This document shows, one piece after another, positions 35,030 through 44,797 of a DNA stretch of 64,000 bases. Every line of letters begins with the position of its first letter. Position 1 is the first letter of the stretch. A program made the position numbers and the translations under genes. The DNA is from Alkalihalobacillus alcalophilus ATCC 27647 = CGMCC 1.3604 (GTDB taxonomy: Bacteria; Bacillota; Bacilli; Bacillales; Bacillaceae_D): assembly GCF_000292245.2 (NCBI RefSeq), contig NZ_ALPT02000005.1, positions 1-64,000 on the forward strand, in the 5' to 3' direction. The notes below the pieces were generated by a model. It saw nothing but the letters and a program-made list of their open reading frames with translations. It did not search any database and was not told the DNA's origin.

Positions 35030-37450
35030 TTATCCAACGACGATATTAACTAATTTTCCAGGGACTGCAATAACTTTGCGTACCGATTTACCTTCTATCG
35101 CCGCTTTCACTTTATCATCTTCTAAAGCTAATTCTTGCATTTGCTCACGGTCTGCATCAGCTGGAATCACAAGTTTAGCTTTTACTTTTCCATTGATTTG
35201 CACAACCACTTCAATTTCATTTTCAACTAACCAGTTTTCATCATATTCTGGCCACTCCACATAAGCAATTGTTCCTTCATGACCTAACTTATGCCATAAT
35301 TCTTCTGCTAAGTGTGGCACAATTGGAGCAATCAATTTCACAAAACCTTCCATAATTTCCTTTGGAAGCTCCTTCTGTTTATAAGCCTCATTAATAAACA
35401 CCATTAATTGGGAAATCGCGACATTAAATCGTAAACCTTCAATGTCTTCCGTCACTTTTTTTACTGTTTGATGATAAACACGAGTTAACGGATCAGAACC
35501 GACACAATCTTGAATCGCTTCACTTAAATCACCTGATTGCTCATTAATAAATAAGCGCCAAATTCGGTCTAAGAAACGTCTTGAACCATCTAGACCGTTC
35601 GTAGACCAAGCAATCGATGCATCTAATGGTCCCATGAACATTTCGTATAAACGTAACGTATCTGCCCCGTGACTCTCCACGACTTCATCCGGATTTACGA
35701 CATTCCCTTTTGATTTACTCATTTTTTCGTTGTTTTCCCCTAAAATCATGCCTTGGTTATAAAGCTTTTGGAATGGCTCTTTAGTTGGGACAACACCGAT
35801 ATCGTATAAAAATTTATGCCAGAAACGGGCATATAAAAGATGAAGAACCGCATGCTCCTGACCACCGATATAAATATCCACCGGCAACCATTGTTTTAAT
35901 TTCTCTGGATCCGCTAAGGCCTCACTATTTTTGGGATCAATATACCTTAAATAGTACCAGCAACTTCCCGCCCAGTTAGGCATCGTATTGGTTTCACGAC
36001 GTCCCTTTTTGCCTGTCTTTGGATCAACCACTTCTAGCCACTCTAGATTATTGGCAAGTGGGGATTCTCCTGTATCAGAAGGTTTAATTTCAGACATTAC
36101 AGGAAGAGTTAATGGCAATTCTTCCTCTTTTAACGGGGACATTGTACCATCTTCCCAATGAATAATTGGTATCGGCTCCCCCCAATAGCGTTGGCGGCTA
36201 AACAACCAATCACGTAACCGATACGTTACTTTCTTCGTGCCAAGTCCTTTTTCTTCTAACCAGTCAATCATTTTGGAAATCGCTTCTTCTTTCCCTAACC
36301 CATCTAAGAAATCGGAATTTACATGTTTTCCATCGCCAACATATGCTTCTTTCGTTACATCTCCTCCTGCCACAACTTCTTGAATCGGTAGATCAAATGT
36401 TTTAGCAAACTCATAATCACGCTCATCATGACCTGGAACAGCCATAATTGCTCCTGTTCCATAACTCGCTAACACGTAGTCGCCAATCCAAACGGGAATT
36501 TTTTCACCGTTGGCTGGATTAATTGCATAAGCACCAGTAAAAACACCCGTTTTTTCTTTAGAAAGTTCCGTACGCTCTAAATCACTTTTAGAAGCGACTT
36601 CTTTTTTATAAGCTTCAACATTTGCACGTTCGCTGTCGGTCGTAATCCCCTCAACAAATTTATGCTCAGGAGCAAGGACCATATAGGTGGCTCCAAATAA
36701 TGTATCTGGTCTCGTCGTAAACACAGTCACTTCTTTATCATAATCCACAATCTTAAACGTAACTTCAGCCCCTTCAGAGCGACCAATCCAGTTACGTTGC
36801 ATTTCTTTAATGCTTTCTGGCCAATCTAATTCTTCCAAATCATCGATTAACCGATCAGCATAGGCGGTAATTTTAAGCATCCATTGTTTCATCGGACGTC
36901 TTTCTACTGGATGCCCTCCCCGTTCACTTTTCCCATCGATGACCTCTTCATTTGCTAAAACCGTTCCTAATGCTGGGCACCAGTTCACGGCCACTTCATC
37001 AATATAAGCTAAATCATGTTCATATAGCTTTAAGAAAATCCATTGAGTCCACTTATAGTAATCTGGATCTGTTGTTGCAACTTCACGTTCCCAATCATAA
37101 GAAAACCCTAATGATTTAATTTGACGACGGAATGTATTAATATTTTTCGTCGTGAATTCCGCTGGATCATTCCCTGTATCTAATGCATACTGTTCCGCTG
37201 GTAATCCAAAGGCATCCCAACCCATCGGATGAAGGACATTATATCCTTGCATTCTTTTAAAACGCGATAAAATATCCGTTGCAGTGTACCCTTCTGGATG
37301 ACCGACATGTAAACCAGCCCCTGATGGAAATGGGAACATATCTAATGCATAAAACTTTTCTTTATCCTTATCTTCGGTAGTTTGGAACGTTTGATTTTCT
37401 TCCCAAAATTGTTGCCACTTCTTTTCAATTTCATGATGTGAAAAAGACAT
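35030..37450 (-). CDS. leuS: Leucine--tRNA ligase
   Basis: 806 aa, normal length. Class I signature [10 protein letters not shown] (HIGH motif, about 47-56), CP1 editing domain (about 225-410, with [14 protein letters not shown]), KMSKS motif in [11 protein letters not shown] (about 575), and the C-terminal anticodon-binding region to about residue 800. Charges tRNA-Leu. SD AAGGAGG at 37458-37464. Expression is governed by a leucyl T-box about 390 bp upstream; between T-box and SD lies a copy of the palindromic repeat that carries a 61-bp tandem array. Confidence 0.96.
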   Translation of the reverse strand: MSFSHHEIEKKWQQFWEENQTFQTTEDKDKEKFYALDMFPFPSGAGLHVGHPEGYTATDILSRFKRMQGYNVLHPMGWDAFGLPAEQYALDTGNDPAEFTTKNINTFRRQIKSLGFSYDWEREVATTDPDYYKWTQWIFLKLYEHDLAYIDEVAVNWCPALGTVLANEEVIDGKSERGGHPVERRPMKQWMLKITAYADRLIDDLEELDWPESIKEMQRNWIGRSEGAEVTFKIVDYDKEVTVFTTRPDTLFGATYMVLAPEHKFVEGITTDSERANVEAYKKEVASKSDLERTELSKEKTGVFTGAYAINPANGEKIPVWIGDYVLASYGTGAIMAVPGHDERDYEFAKTFDLPIQEVVAGGDVTKEAYVGDGKHVNSDFLDGLGKEEAISKMIDWLEEKGLGTKKVTYRLRDWLFSRQRYWGEPIPIIHWEDGTMSPLKEEELPLTLPVMSEIKPSDTGESPLANNLEWLEVVDPKTGKKGRRETNTMPNWAGSCWYYLRYIDPKNSEALADPEKLKQWLPVDIYIGGQEHAVLHLLYARFWHKFLYDIGVVPTKEPFQKLYNQGMILGENNEKMSKSKGNVVNPDEVVESHGADTLRLYEMFMGPLDASIAWSTNGLDGSRRFLDRIWRLFINEQSGDLSEAIQDCVGSDPLTRVYHQTVKKVTEDIEGLRFNVAISQLMVFINEAYKQKELPKEIMEGFVKLIAPIVPHLAEELWHKLGHEGTIAYVEWPEYDENWLVENEIEVVVQINGKVKAKLVIPADADREQMQELALEDDKVKAAIEGKSVRKVIAVPGKLVNIVVG

Positions 37451-37464
37451 TGTTTTTCCTCCTT

Positions 37465-37760
37465 AAAATAAAAAGCGAAGTCCGTTTGCCCAGAAGCGAG
37501 AATATTAAGGATCAACGCTAAGTTCGCGACGTCCTGTCGCAACGCCTTGTACCCACGTCCTGTGGGCAAGGATCAACGCTAAGTTCGCGACGTCCTGTCG
37601 CAACGCCTTGTACCCACGTCCTGTGGGCAAGGATCAACGCTAAGTTCGCGTCATCCTGCCGCAACGCCTTGTACCCACGTCCTGTGGGCAGGCTTCTGAA
37701 GTCGCTTTTTGACTTCATAAGACGAACCGATTTTTCTCGAGCTTCTAACAGGTCTAGCTA
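37465..37760 (-). repeat. Palindromic SD-abutting element upstream of leuS, with an internal array
   Basis: Outer arm AAGCGAAGTCCGTTTGCC with CAGAAGCGAG next to the leuS SD; the opposite arm TTTTTCTCGAGCTTCTAACA with GGTCTAGCT lies at the far end. The inner hairpin segment (TTCTGAAGTCGCTTTTTGAC) is present but is displaced by three 61-bp tandem units. The distance from GGACT to AAGGAGG is 14 nt, as in the other copies. Confidence 0.85.
37507..37689. repeat. Three 61-bp tandem repeats inside the leuS leader
   Basis: Units at 37507-37567, 37568-37628 and 37629-37689. Units 1 and 2 are identical; unit 3 differs at a few bases (TCATCCTGCC instead of CGACGTCCTGTC). Each holds short inverted segments (GCGACGTCCTGTCGC, CCCACGTCCTGTGGG) that can form two small hairpins per unit. 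Confidence 0.93.
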
Positions 37761-37835
37761 AATGAAATCTCATTCTCCATGACGTGTTTATCATGGTCTT
37801 GCTCATTTTTATTATTCAATATCTTAGGGAACGCT

Positions 37836-38085
37836 TTTCCAAAATAGAAAAAACCCTCATCCCAAGACATCTTTGTCAGGGACGAGAGTTTGAATTGATT
37901 CCCGCGGTACCACCCAAATTAGCAAAAATAGCTTTTGCTCACTTTCGCATTTTTAACGAGTATGACCCGTTGAGAATTACTTTTCATTCATCCTCAAGAC
38001 TAAAAGGGGAGTTCGCTATTCCTTTTGACTGTCTCGCACCAACCGACAGCTCTCTGATTTTTCCAGGTAATAGTTACTGGTCCTT
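37836..38085 (-). promoter_or_regulatory. T-box riboswitch (leucine) controlling leuS
   Basis: On the minus strand: Stem I with AGAGAGCTGTCGGTTGGTGC, a CTC specifier codon (38009-38011) in GCGAACTCCCC, the conserved T-box GGGTGGTACCGCGG at 37903-37916, and a terminator stem ACTCTCGTCCC/GGGATGAGGGT followed by T6. Uncharged tRNA-Leu would stabilise the antiterminator and allow leuS transcription. The specifier agrees with the downstream gene. Confidence 0.95.
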
Positions 38086-38115
38086 TTTTTCAAACGCCTT
38101 TTTTCTATTAGTTGT

Positions 38116-38144
38116 ATTGTATGAATTGGATTCCCACCTGTCAA
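38116..38144 (-). promoter_or_regulatory. Sigma-A promoter of leuS, overlapping the upstream stop codon
   Basis: TTGACA, 17 nt, TACAAT on the minus strand, ending about 30 bp before T-box Stem I. The TGA stop of the upstream MFS gene is part of the -35 hexamer. Confidence 0.85.
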
Positions 38145-39361
38145 GCATCATATACGGAATTTTCTTCATTTTGCTCAAATTTTTGCTTGTTTTTTGTCTG
38201 TAATGGCCTTTCGTAAATACTTGCCGTAAAAATAGCCACCAATATAAAGCCCAAAAGAACATAAATCATAATCTGAAAAGAATACAGGTCGACTAATAAA
38301 CCACCAAACAACGGCCCAACCATCTTTCCACTTGTTGACACGCTGTTGACAATCCCTTGAAAAGCTCCTTCCTTTCCTTTAGGGGCGAGTTTATGAGCAA
38401 TCGTTGGGACAACTGGCCAAAAGAACATTTCTCCAACTGTCAATATAATCATGGCGACCATAAAGCCAGCAAAAAAATCGACTTGTGATAAAACAACGTA
38501 TGAGACAAAAAACAAAAAAATCCCCACAACCATTTGCCTTCTTAAGGTAGTGACCCACTTTTTAATAAATATAGACAAGATCGGTTGAGCTAATACAATC
38601 ATAAGCCCATTAACTGTCCAAAACATACTATATTGTTGTAATGTCAAGCCTAAATCTTGTGAATGCACGGAGACATTGGCTTGCCACTGCGTATACGCGA
38701 CCCAGCAAATAAAAAAGCTGACGAGCACTAATCCTAATGAGTAATACACTTGTTTGCTTAACTTCTTAACAGTTGCTGCTTTAAGAGAAACAGTTGCCCC
38801 CGTCTCTTGTTTCGTTTCAATTTTTCTAAAAGTAACCGCAACAAAAAGGAGAACAAATACATACACGACCGCATTCGCATAAAAAACGGTTGTCAGTTCG
38901 ACCGAGGCAATAAGTCCAATACAGGCCGTTCCTACAGCAATTCCTAAATTTTGAGCAACATACATCGCGTTAAATGGTTTACGACCACCATCTGGCCAAA
39001 TGCTCCCTGCTAATGCATACATCGCAGGGAAAGTTGCTCCTGCTCCATAACCTATCCCAATTAAACAAAGCGTATAACCGAGAACAGTCGCATGAGCAAA
39101 GACAAGGGCAAAAGTCGCGAGCACAGCAATACTTAACCCTAATAAAATCGTTTTATACGCTCCAATTTTATCGAATAACTTCCCACCTGTCATATTTCCT
39201 AACACACCAGCACCTGAATGGATAAATAATATAAGACCCGCAACCGTCAACGATTTTCCTAGCTCTTGATGGATAATTAACGAATTTAAAGGCCATAAAA
39301 AAGAAGCCCCTGTTATTTGCACGGCAACAGCCACTAATAAAAACCAAAGTGATTTGGGCAA
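38141..39361 (-). CDS. MFS transporter (YttB-like)
   Basis: 406 aa with about 12 membrane segments. Loop 2-3 has GNMTGGKLFDKIGAYKTILL, an MFS-type motif A variant. The closest match I can name is YttB, an uncharacterised B. subtilis MFS protein; the substrate is unknown. Its stop codon lies inside the leuS promoter. Divergent from ytqA. Confidence 0.8.
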   Translation of the reverse strand: MPKSLWFLLVAVAVQITGASFLWPLNSLIIHQELGKSLTVAGLILFIHSGAGVLGNMTGGKLFDKIGAYKTILLGLSIAVLATFALVFAHATVLGYTLCLIGIGYGAGATFPAMYALAGSIWPDGGRKPFNAMYVAQNLGIAVGTACIGLIASVELTTVFYANAVVYVFVLLFVAVTFRKIETKQETGATVSLKAATVKKLSKQVYYSLGLVLVSFFICWVAYTQWQANVSVHSQDLGLTLQQYSMFWTVNGLMIVLAQPILSIFIKKWVTTLRRQMVVGIFLFFVSYVVLSQVDFFAGFMVAMIILTVGEMFFWPVVPTIAHKLAPKGKEGAFQGIVNSVSTSGKMVGPLFGGLLVDLYSFQIMIYVLLGFILVAIFTASIYERPLQTKNKQKFEQNEENSVYDA

Positions 39362-39597
39362 CTTACTCTCTCCCTTAGCTATTTTCTATTCTGTTGAATA
39401 ACCAAACCTTTTAATCCATTTATGAGTTTTTTCATCACTCTAGTTGCTCTGTTTCCTTCGACACTCTAAATACTAATACTATAGTAGAATCTTAAAAATA
39501 ACAATTGATTTTTTTGTTAGTTGGTTCTCTTATGAGGCCGTGCTAAAATACGGAGAGAGAAATGAATTTGAGCGTTTAATAAAGGATGAATAGATAC

Positions 39598-40554
39598 ATG
39601 AAACATGTGAAAAGAAATGCACCTGCTCGTTTCCAAACAAAACGATTTTATAGTTGGAATGAACATTTACGCGAACATTTTGGTACAAAAGTTTTTAAGG
39701 TTCCATTAGATGCTGGATTTGACTGCCCTAATCGTGATGGAAAAGTCGCATTTGGCGGTTGTACTTTTTGTAGTGAGAGAGGGTCAGGTGATTTTGCCGG
39801 CAATCGTGAAGATGATTTAGTTACTCAATTTCAAACTATTAAAGAACGAATGCATCGTAAATGGAAAGAAGGTCAATATATCGGTTATTTTCAGGCATAT
39901 ACAAACACGTATGCACCCGTTGAAACATTAAAAAGTTATTATGAAGTTATCTTACAGCAAGAAGGTGTCGTCGGATTATCAATTGCAACTAGACCGGATT
40001 GTTTACCGGATGATGTGGTCGAATATTTAGCAGAACTAAATGAGCGCACTTACCTTTGGGTCGAACTCGGTTTACAAACCGCTCATGATAAAACAGGGCG
40101 GCTCATCAATCGTGCTCATGATTATCAATGTTATGTAGAAGGTGTCGATAAATTAAGAAAACATGGCATTCGCGTTTGTGCCCACATTATTAATGGACTG
40201 CCACTTGAAACGACGGAGATGATGGTCGAAACCGCTAAAGAAGTGGCCAAACTAGATGTCCAAGGAATCAAAATCCACTTGCTTCATTTGCTCAAAAAGA
40301 CACCGATGGTCAAGCAATTTGAAAAAGGGCTTTTAAAGCTCATGACTTTAGAGGACTATGTGAATGTCGTCGTTGATCAATTAGAAATTCTTCCCCCGAA
40401 TATGATTGTCCACCGTCTAACCGGTGATGGGCCAGGTGAACTAATGATTGGCCCAATGTGGAGTACTGGAAAGTGGACAGTTCTTAATGCGATTGAAAAG
40501 GAATTATTGCGGCGTAACAGTTGGCAAGGAAAGTACTATCTAGAAGAGAAATAG
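39598..40554 (+). CDS. ytqA: Radical SAM protein YtqA (MnmL), tRNA wobble uridine modification
   Basis: 318 aa (an ATG four codons upstream at 39586 is possible). TIGR01212-type radical SAM protein: the cluster cysteines are in FDCPNRDGKVAFGGCTFC, followed by ERGSGDFAGNR. B. subtilis YtqA works with YtqB in the Gram-positive route to mnm5s2U34, where it has been proposed to act on the cmnm5 side chain before methylation. ytqB follows about 70 bp downstream, which supports the joint role. Confidence 0.88.
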   Translation: MKHVKRNAPARFQTKRFYSWNEHLREHFGTKVFKVPLDAGFDCPNRDGKVAFGGCTFCSERGSGDFAGNREDDLVTQFQTIKERMHRKWKEGQYIGYFQAYTNTYAPVETLKSYYEVILQQEGVVGLSIATRPDCLPDDVVEYLAELNERTYLWVELGLQTAHDKTGRLINRAHDYQCYVEGVDKLRKHGIRVCAHIINGLPLETTEMMVETAKEVAKLDVQGIKIHLLHLLKKTPMVKQFEKGLLKLMTLEDYVNVVVDQLEILPPNMIVHRLTGDGPGELMIGPMWSTGKWTVLNAIEKELLRRNSWQGKYYLEEK

Positions 40555-40622
40555 CTTAAAGCCGTTTCGCAGATTGTTCAAACCACAAGAGATGATTTTT
40601 TTCAAAATTAGGAGTGAACCTC

Positions 40623-41195
40623 ATGAGAATAGCAGGTATTTTACCATTTGCTCGGAACCTTTTAGCTCAAGCCTTAAAAGAAGGGGATATCGCCATTGAT
40701 TGTACAGCTGGAAAAGGCAACGATACAATCACACTTGCGAAATTAGTAGGTAGTACTGGACATGTCTATAGTTTTGATATTCAAGAAGAAGCGATTAAAC
40801 AAACAGCCGAAAAAGTAAAGAACGAACGTTTGGAAGAACGGGTCACTTTATTTCAACAAGGGCATGAAATTTTTGAAGAAGTGGTTCCAACTCTTCACCT
40901 TCCTCATATAAAGGCAGCGATTTTTAATTTAGGTTATTTACCCGGTGGTAATAAAACCATCGTGACCAAACCAGAATCAACATTAAAAGCCATTCAACAG
41001 TTGCTCAAGTGTATGCCAAAAGAGGGGTTAATTGTACTTGTCATTTACCATGGGCATAAAGAGGGAAAATTAGAACGTGATTCGATTCTAAATTTTGTTA
41101 CGAATCTTGATCAAAATGAAGCCCATGTGTTGAATTATCGCTTTATCAATCAAAAAAATGACCCACCATTTATTGTTGCGATTGAAAAAAGGTAA
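40623..41195 (+). CDS. mnmM: tRNA mnm5s2U34 methyltransferase YtqB (MnmM)
   Basis: 190 aa from the ATG after TTAGGAG; an upstream in-frame GTG is less likely. Class I methyltransferase fold: AIDCTAGKGNDTITLAKLVG binds SAM, then VYSFDIQEEAI, and FNLGYLPGGNK is the rRNA methylase-like signature of the family. MnmM methylates nm5(s2)U34 to mnm5(s2)U34 in tRNAs that read split boxes. It probably forms one transcript with ytqA. Confidence 0.88.
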   Translation: MRIAGILPFARNLLAQALKEGDIAIDCTAGKGNDTITLAKLVGSTGHVYSFDIQEEAIKQTAEKVKNERLEERVTLFQQGHEIFEEVVPTLHLPHIKAAIFNLGYLPGGNKTIVTKPESTLKAIQQLLKCMPKEGLIVLVIYHGHKEGKLERDSILNFVTNLDQNEAHVLNYRFINQKNDPPFIVAIEKR

Positions 41196-41301
41196 GATTT
41201 TCCTAATTTTGCTTTTTTTGATGTATTGACATTTTGACAAGCTAGCTCGAAAATATAAGGAATGAGCTAAATCTTTTTAAATGAATTGGAGAGTGATTTT
41301 A

Positions 41302-41877
41302 TTGACAACGACACTAGAAACCATTATGACTTTCAATCGTACTTTTGTTGAAAAAAAGCAATATGAGGAATATCAAACGACGAAGTTCCCTAATAAAAAG
41401 TTAGTTATCTTAACTTGTATGGATACTAGACTCGTGGAATTATTACACCGTTCCATGGATTTAAAAAATGGAGATGCTAAAATTATTCGTAATGCAGGTG
41501 CTGTGATTTCTCACCCATTCGGTTCAATTATGAGAAGCATTCTTGTGGCTTTGTATCAATTACAAGCAGAAGAAATATTAATCATCGGTCACCATGGCTG
41601 CGGAATGACTGGTCTCGAATCAGCGACTTTATTAGAAAATGCCAAAGACCGCGGTGTTGATTTAGATGTGATTGAGCCACTTGAATATGCTGGTGTCGAT
41701 GTCAAAAAATTCTTGTCTGGCTTTTCAAGTGTAGAAGAAAACGTGATAAATAGTGTCGATATGGTCAAGAGACATCCACTTTTACCTGCTAATGTACCTG
41801 TTCACGGCTTAGTTATAAGTCCTGAAACCGGCGAACTTGATGTTCTTGTAAATGGATATACAGAATCAAAAGTTTAA
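41302..41877 (+). CDS. ytiB: Beta-carbonic anhydrase YtiB
   Basis: 191 aa. Interconverts CO2 and bicarbonate. Zinc ligands are Cys and Asp in ILTCMDTRL and His/Cys in IIGHHGCGM. The start is TTG at 41302, set by GGAGAGTG upstream, giving MTTTLETIMTFNRTF, which aligns with YtiB; the frame is open to an ATG at 41281 without an SD. A strong terminator follows. Single gene. Confidence 0.9.
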   Translation: MTTTLETIMTFNRTFVEKKQYEEYQTTKFPNKKLVILTCMDTRLVELLHRSMDLKNGDAKIIRNAGAVISHPFGSIMRSILVALYQLQAEEILIIGHHGCGMTGLESATLLENAKDRGVDLDVIEPLEYAGVDVKKFLSGFSSVEENVINSVDMVKRHPLLPANVPVHGLVISPETGELDVLVNGYTESKV

Positions 41878-41897
41878 ATGAACCTAAAATCCGAACG

Positions 41898-41939
41898 AAG
41901 CCTGGACATGACGTCTAATACGTGATTGTCCAGGCTTTT
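41898..41939 (+). terminator. Terminator of ytiB
   Basis: AAGCCTGGACA/TGTCCAGGCTT stem, perfect over 11 bp, followed by TTG; 20 bp after the stop. Confidence 0.8.
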
Positions 41940-42034
41940 GTATGGTTCACTTTCCCTATCTATCAGAAACATTTCCTCTTTCGTACTTATTCTCGCCCGT
42001 TCTCAACTTTTATTCGCCACTGTTTTCTTTCTAC

Positions 42035-42066
42035 AAAAAAAAGACCACTTAAAAATGATCTTTTAA
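42035..42066 (-). terminator. Terminator of ytpB
   Basis: AAAAGATCATTTTTAAGTGG pairs within itself (AGATCA/TGGTCT) and is followed on the minus strand by T8. Confidence 0.65.
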
Positions 42067-42103
42067 GCCTGGCCCTGTATATAGACATTTTTGCCTATCT
42101 CCA

Positions 42104-43159
42104 TTATTTATCACGCCGGTAAATCCAGCTATTTAAATAAAACAACAACGAAGGGAGTCCCCCCATTTTTATCATTTGTTTTGATTTCTTTTTTAACTCT
42201 TTATTTTTTTGAACTTTTTCATCTGAAAGGTAAATCGCGATAATTCCACGCCAAATATGGCGATGAAATTTCGGATCAGGTAATGTTGATAAACTCTCTT
42301 CTGCTTTTTGTACAAAATATTGAAAACGTTCGATCATTTGCTCTTCATTCTCATAATAAAAGAGGAAGTTTAATTCATCGTCAGCGATGTCTTCTTCCTG
42401 ATCGATAAAATAATCTAGTAGTAAATGGACACCTTGAACCCATGGGAAGTACCCAGCTTTTATCACATCCGCTTGCTCTGATGTTAGACCTTCCTTTGTT
42501 GCATAAGTCGCGAGCGTATAAACCCCTAAAGTCGAACCGGTACAGGCAGAAAATTCAAACCATGTCATTTCCGGCATTTTCTCTTTATGTTCATTAAACC
42601 AAGCCTCTAACCTCGGAATTCTCTCTTCTTTTACAACATGCTTATGCACTTGTAAATCTCCATATAATTGACTTAATTCAAGCATATTTTCTTGAACCAT
42701 TCGGAAAGAAGGAAAGGTCACTAAAATGTGCTGACATGTTTCAATCAGCTCATGCAAATAACCACCATCTTCTTGTTCAATTCGATATTGATAATAATTC
42801 ACTAGAGGTTCGCCTGGAGTTAAGGCAGCGAGCAAGGCATTATGTAAGGAACGAAAGTCTTTTGGATCTAAATAATCACTTTGATCGCATAGATTGTCTA
42901 AGTAGTCACACATAATTTGATAAGCAATGATAAATTGAATTAATTCATCAAAACGATCGCGGGCAAGTAGTCCATAGATTCCGCCACCTTCACAATGAAA
43001 CTCTTTTCTCTCAAGGGCATCTAATGCTTGTGCTCTTAATTCGGGGTCAGGAATGGACTTGGCTCTTTCCTTCCATTGATCATAATAACGATGGACAGTC
43101 GGAAGAACATCCCTAAAAATATTCATCATTAGTGGGATTGGTTGCGTCGGAACTTTCAA
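42104..43159 (-). CDS. ytpB: Tetraprenyl-beta-curcumene synthase YtpB
   Basis: 351 aa, DUF2600 large terpene synthase. B. subtilis YtpB cyclises all-trans-heptaprenyl (C35) diphosphate to tetraprenyl-beta-curcumene, the precursor of C35 sesquarterpenes. Acidic stretches that could bind Mg-diphosphate include CDYLDNLCDQSD (about 84-95) and LLDYFIDQEEDIADDE (about 247-262). It lies 86 bp downstream of ytpA, as in the B. subtilis ytpAB operon. It is a helical cytoplasmic protein without membrane segments. Confidence 0.9.
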   Translation of the reverse strand: MKVPTQPIPLMMNIFRDVLPTVHRYYDQWKERAKSIPDPELRAQALDALERKEFHCEGGGIYGLLARDRFDELIQFIIAYQIMCDYLDNLCDQSDYLDPKDFRSLHNALLAALTPGEPLVNYYQYRIEQEDGGYLHELIETCQHILVTFPSFRMVQENMLELSQLYGDLQVHKHVVKEERIPRLEAWFNEHKEKMPEMTWFEFSACTGSTLGVYTLATYATKEGLTSEQADVIKAGYFPWVQGVHLLLDYFIDQEEDIADDELNFLFYYENEEQMIERFQYFVQKAEESLSTLPDPKFHRHIWRGIIAIYLSDEKVQKNKELKKKSKQMIKMGGLPSLLFYLNSWIYRRDK

Positions 43160-43245
43160 AATTTATCCTCCTTTTTCTTCTTCATTACGTTAGCATAAAA
43201 TAAGTCCGGCAACAATCAATCAAGCTTTAAAATTTATTGAACAAT

Positions 43246-44028
43246 TTAATCCTCCCATAAATTCATAAAGCCAACCGCATATCGAAATACATCTTCACGC
43301 TCAGGCTCGTTAAATACTTCATGATAAAACCCGTTCCATTCTTTATACGCTTTCTCCGCTATGTCCAAACTATCAAACCAATCCTTCACAGCATATTTAC
43401 TCACAATTTTATCATCACCTGCCTGCATAACAACAAGCGGAATATCTGGCATCTTTTCTGGATAACGAATCGCCAAATGCATTGCCTTACTAAGCTCTCG
43501 ATACCATCTTACAGATACCTTTGACACTCGTAATTCATCCCTCATATATAGCTCTCGAATCTCTTCGTTTCTTGTTACAAGAGACGAATTAATGCCTGAG
43601 TTAACGGTTAATGAAGGACTTACACGATGTAGGGCCTTTGACATCATTTCTCTTCCTTGTGATGGTGGCTTGTATAAACCTAAGCATGGGGAAGATAACA
43701 TTAATCCTTTTATTATATTGTTTTTTTTCTCCATCATATATCGAATCGCAACAAGTCCACCCATACTATGTCCTAATAAGTAAACGGGTACTTCTTGTTT
43801 TTCCGCTTCTTTCACCCATTCATCAACAGAATCAAGGTATTGGGAAAAGCTATTAATATGCCCTCTTTTCCCTCTCGTTCTTCCTTGACCAGGTAAATCC
43901 CCCATTACGACATTAATCCCATGTTCATTCCATTTATTGGCTAACCATTCATAACGACCATGATGTTCGCCAGCACCGTGAACAATGACGATTGTTGCTC
44001 TTGAATCCTCTATAAAATAGGTCCACAT
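43246..44028 (-). CDS. ytpA: Lysophospholipase-like alpha/beta hydrolase YtpA
   Basis: 260 aa. Nucleophile elbow YLLGHSMGGLVAIRY (Ser about 95), oxyanion region IVHGAGEHHGRYEW, acid Asp in VMQAGDDKIVS and the catalytic His near GFYHEVFNE. B. subtilis YtpA makes the phospholipid antibiotic bacilysocin by deacylating phosphatidylglycerol. SD GAGAGGGG. First gene of the ytpA-ytpB unit; an 8-bp inverted repeat lies in the spacer shared with ytoA. Confidence 0.9.
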   Translation of the reverse strand: MWTYFIEDSRATIVIVHGAGEHHGRYEWLANKWNEHGINVVMGDLPGQGRTRGKRGHINSFSQYLDSVDEWVKEAEKQEVPVYLLGHSMGGLVAIRYMMEKKNNIIKGLMLSSPCLGLYKPPSQGREMMSKALHRVSPSLTVNSGINSSLVTRNEEIRELYMRDELRVSKVSVRWYRELSKAMHLAIRYPEKMPDIPLVVMQAGDDKIVSKYAVKDWFDSLDIAEKAYKEWNGFYHEVFNEPEREDVFRYAVGFMNLWED

Positions 44029-44100
44029 TTTAGTTTTCCCCTCTCTAACTCATGAATGCAAGCATCACAGGTCATTCATTTTGGTTTTTCTTTTTTATTA

Positions 44101-44137
44101 TGAACGGTCATCTCTTTAATCATTAGGAAACCGTTCA
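44101..44137. promoter_or_regulatory. 8-bp inverted repeat in the ytpA/ytoA divergent spacer
   Basis: TGAACGGT at 44101-44108 and ACCGTTCA at 44130-44137, perfect, with half-site centres 29 bp apart (about 2.75 turns). It could be a repressor operator for ytpAB. B. subtilis ytpAB is controlled by sigma-M, but I see no clean ECF-type promoter here. Confidence 0.4.
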
Positions 44138-44215
44138 ACTTTTCCTCATTCTAGTGTAAGAAATGATAAAATAAGTATATCGTTTTTCTGTAAAAAGACA
44201 AAGGAGATGAATGAA

Positions 44216-44731
44216 TTGATTTACGCTTACAAAGGAAAAAAACCTGTTATCGCAAAGTCAGCCTTTATTGCTGATTATGTTACGATAACAGGAGATGTTG
44301 TCATTGGAGAAGAGTCAAGTATCTGGTTTCAAACGGTCATCCGTGGAGATGTCGCACCGACTATCATTGGTGAACGTGTCAATATTCAAGATCAATCCAT
44401 GCTGCATCAAAGTCCAAATAAACCGTTAATTATTGAAGATGAAGTAACCGTTGGACATCAAGTCATGTTACATAGCTGTATCATTCAAAAAGGAGCTTTA
44501 ATCGGGATGGGATCAACGATTTTAGATGGAGCAGAAATAGGAGAAGGCGCTTTTATTGGAGCTGGTAGCTTAGTCCCTCCAGGTAAAAGAATTCCACCTA
44601 ACACGCTTGCATTCGGTCGACCAGCGCAAGTCATTCGTGAAATTAATGAAGAAGATAAAAAAGAGATGAAACGAATTGTTACAGATTATCGTGATAAAGG
44701 CCAATTTTATAAATCATTACAAAAGGAATAA
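44216..44731 (+). CDS. ytoA: Gamma-carbonic anhydrase-like hexapeptide protein YtoA
   Basis: 171 aa from the TTG at 44216, nine nt after AAGGAG, giving MIYAYKGKKPVIAKSAFIAD as in YtoA; an ATG at 44207 touches the SD and is less likely. Left-handed beta-helix hexapeptide repeats (about 15-140); metal-ligand-type His in HQSPN, VTVGHQVMLH. C-terminal helix. Related to gamma-class carbonic anhydrases/PaaY; activity unproven. Confidence 0.9.
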   Translation: MIYAYKGKKPVIAKSAFIADYVTITGDVVIGEESSIWFQTVIRGDVAPTIIGERVNIQDQSMLHQSPNKPLIIEDEVTVGHQVMLHSCIIQKGALIGMGSTILDGAEIGEGAFIGAGSLVPPGKRIPPNTLAFGRPAQVIREINEEDKKEMKRIVTDYRDKGQFYKSLQKE

Positions 44732-44745
44732 TGTTTATACTGAAT

Positions 44746-44797
44746 TTGATTTTACTTGGACATAATATGTATAATATTGATAATGATAATCAATATT
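44746..44797 (+). promoter_or_regulatory. Sigma-A promoter overlapped by a Fur box
   Basis: TTGATT (44746-44751), 18 nt, TATAAT (44770-44775). Immediately downstream, over the expected start site, is GATAATGATAATCAATATT (44779-44797), matching 17 of 19 positions of the classical Fur box. Reads rightward into a region without a long ORF. Confidence 0.75.

Noticed and set aside
37784..38203. 139-aa plus-strand frame
   Set aside because: Antisense to the T-box leader and leuS promoter, which explain the sequence fully.
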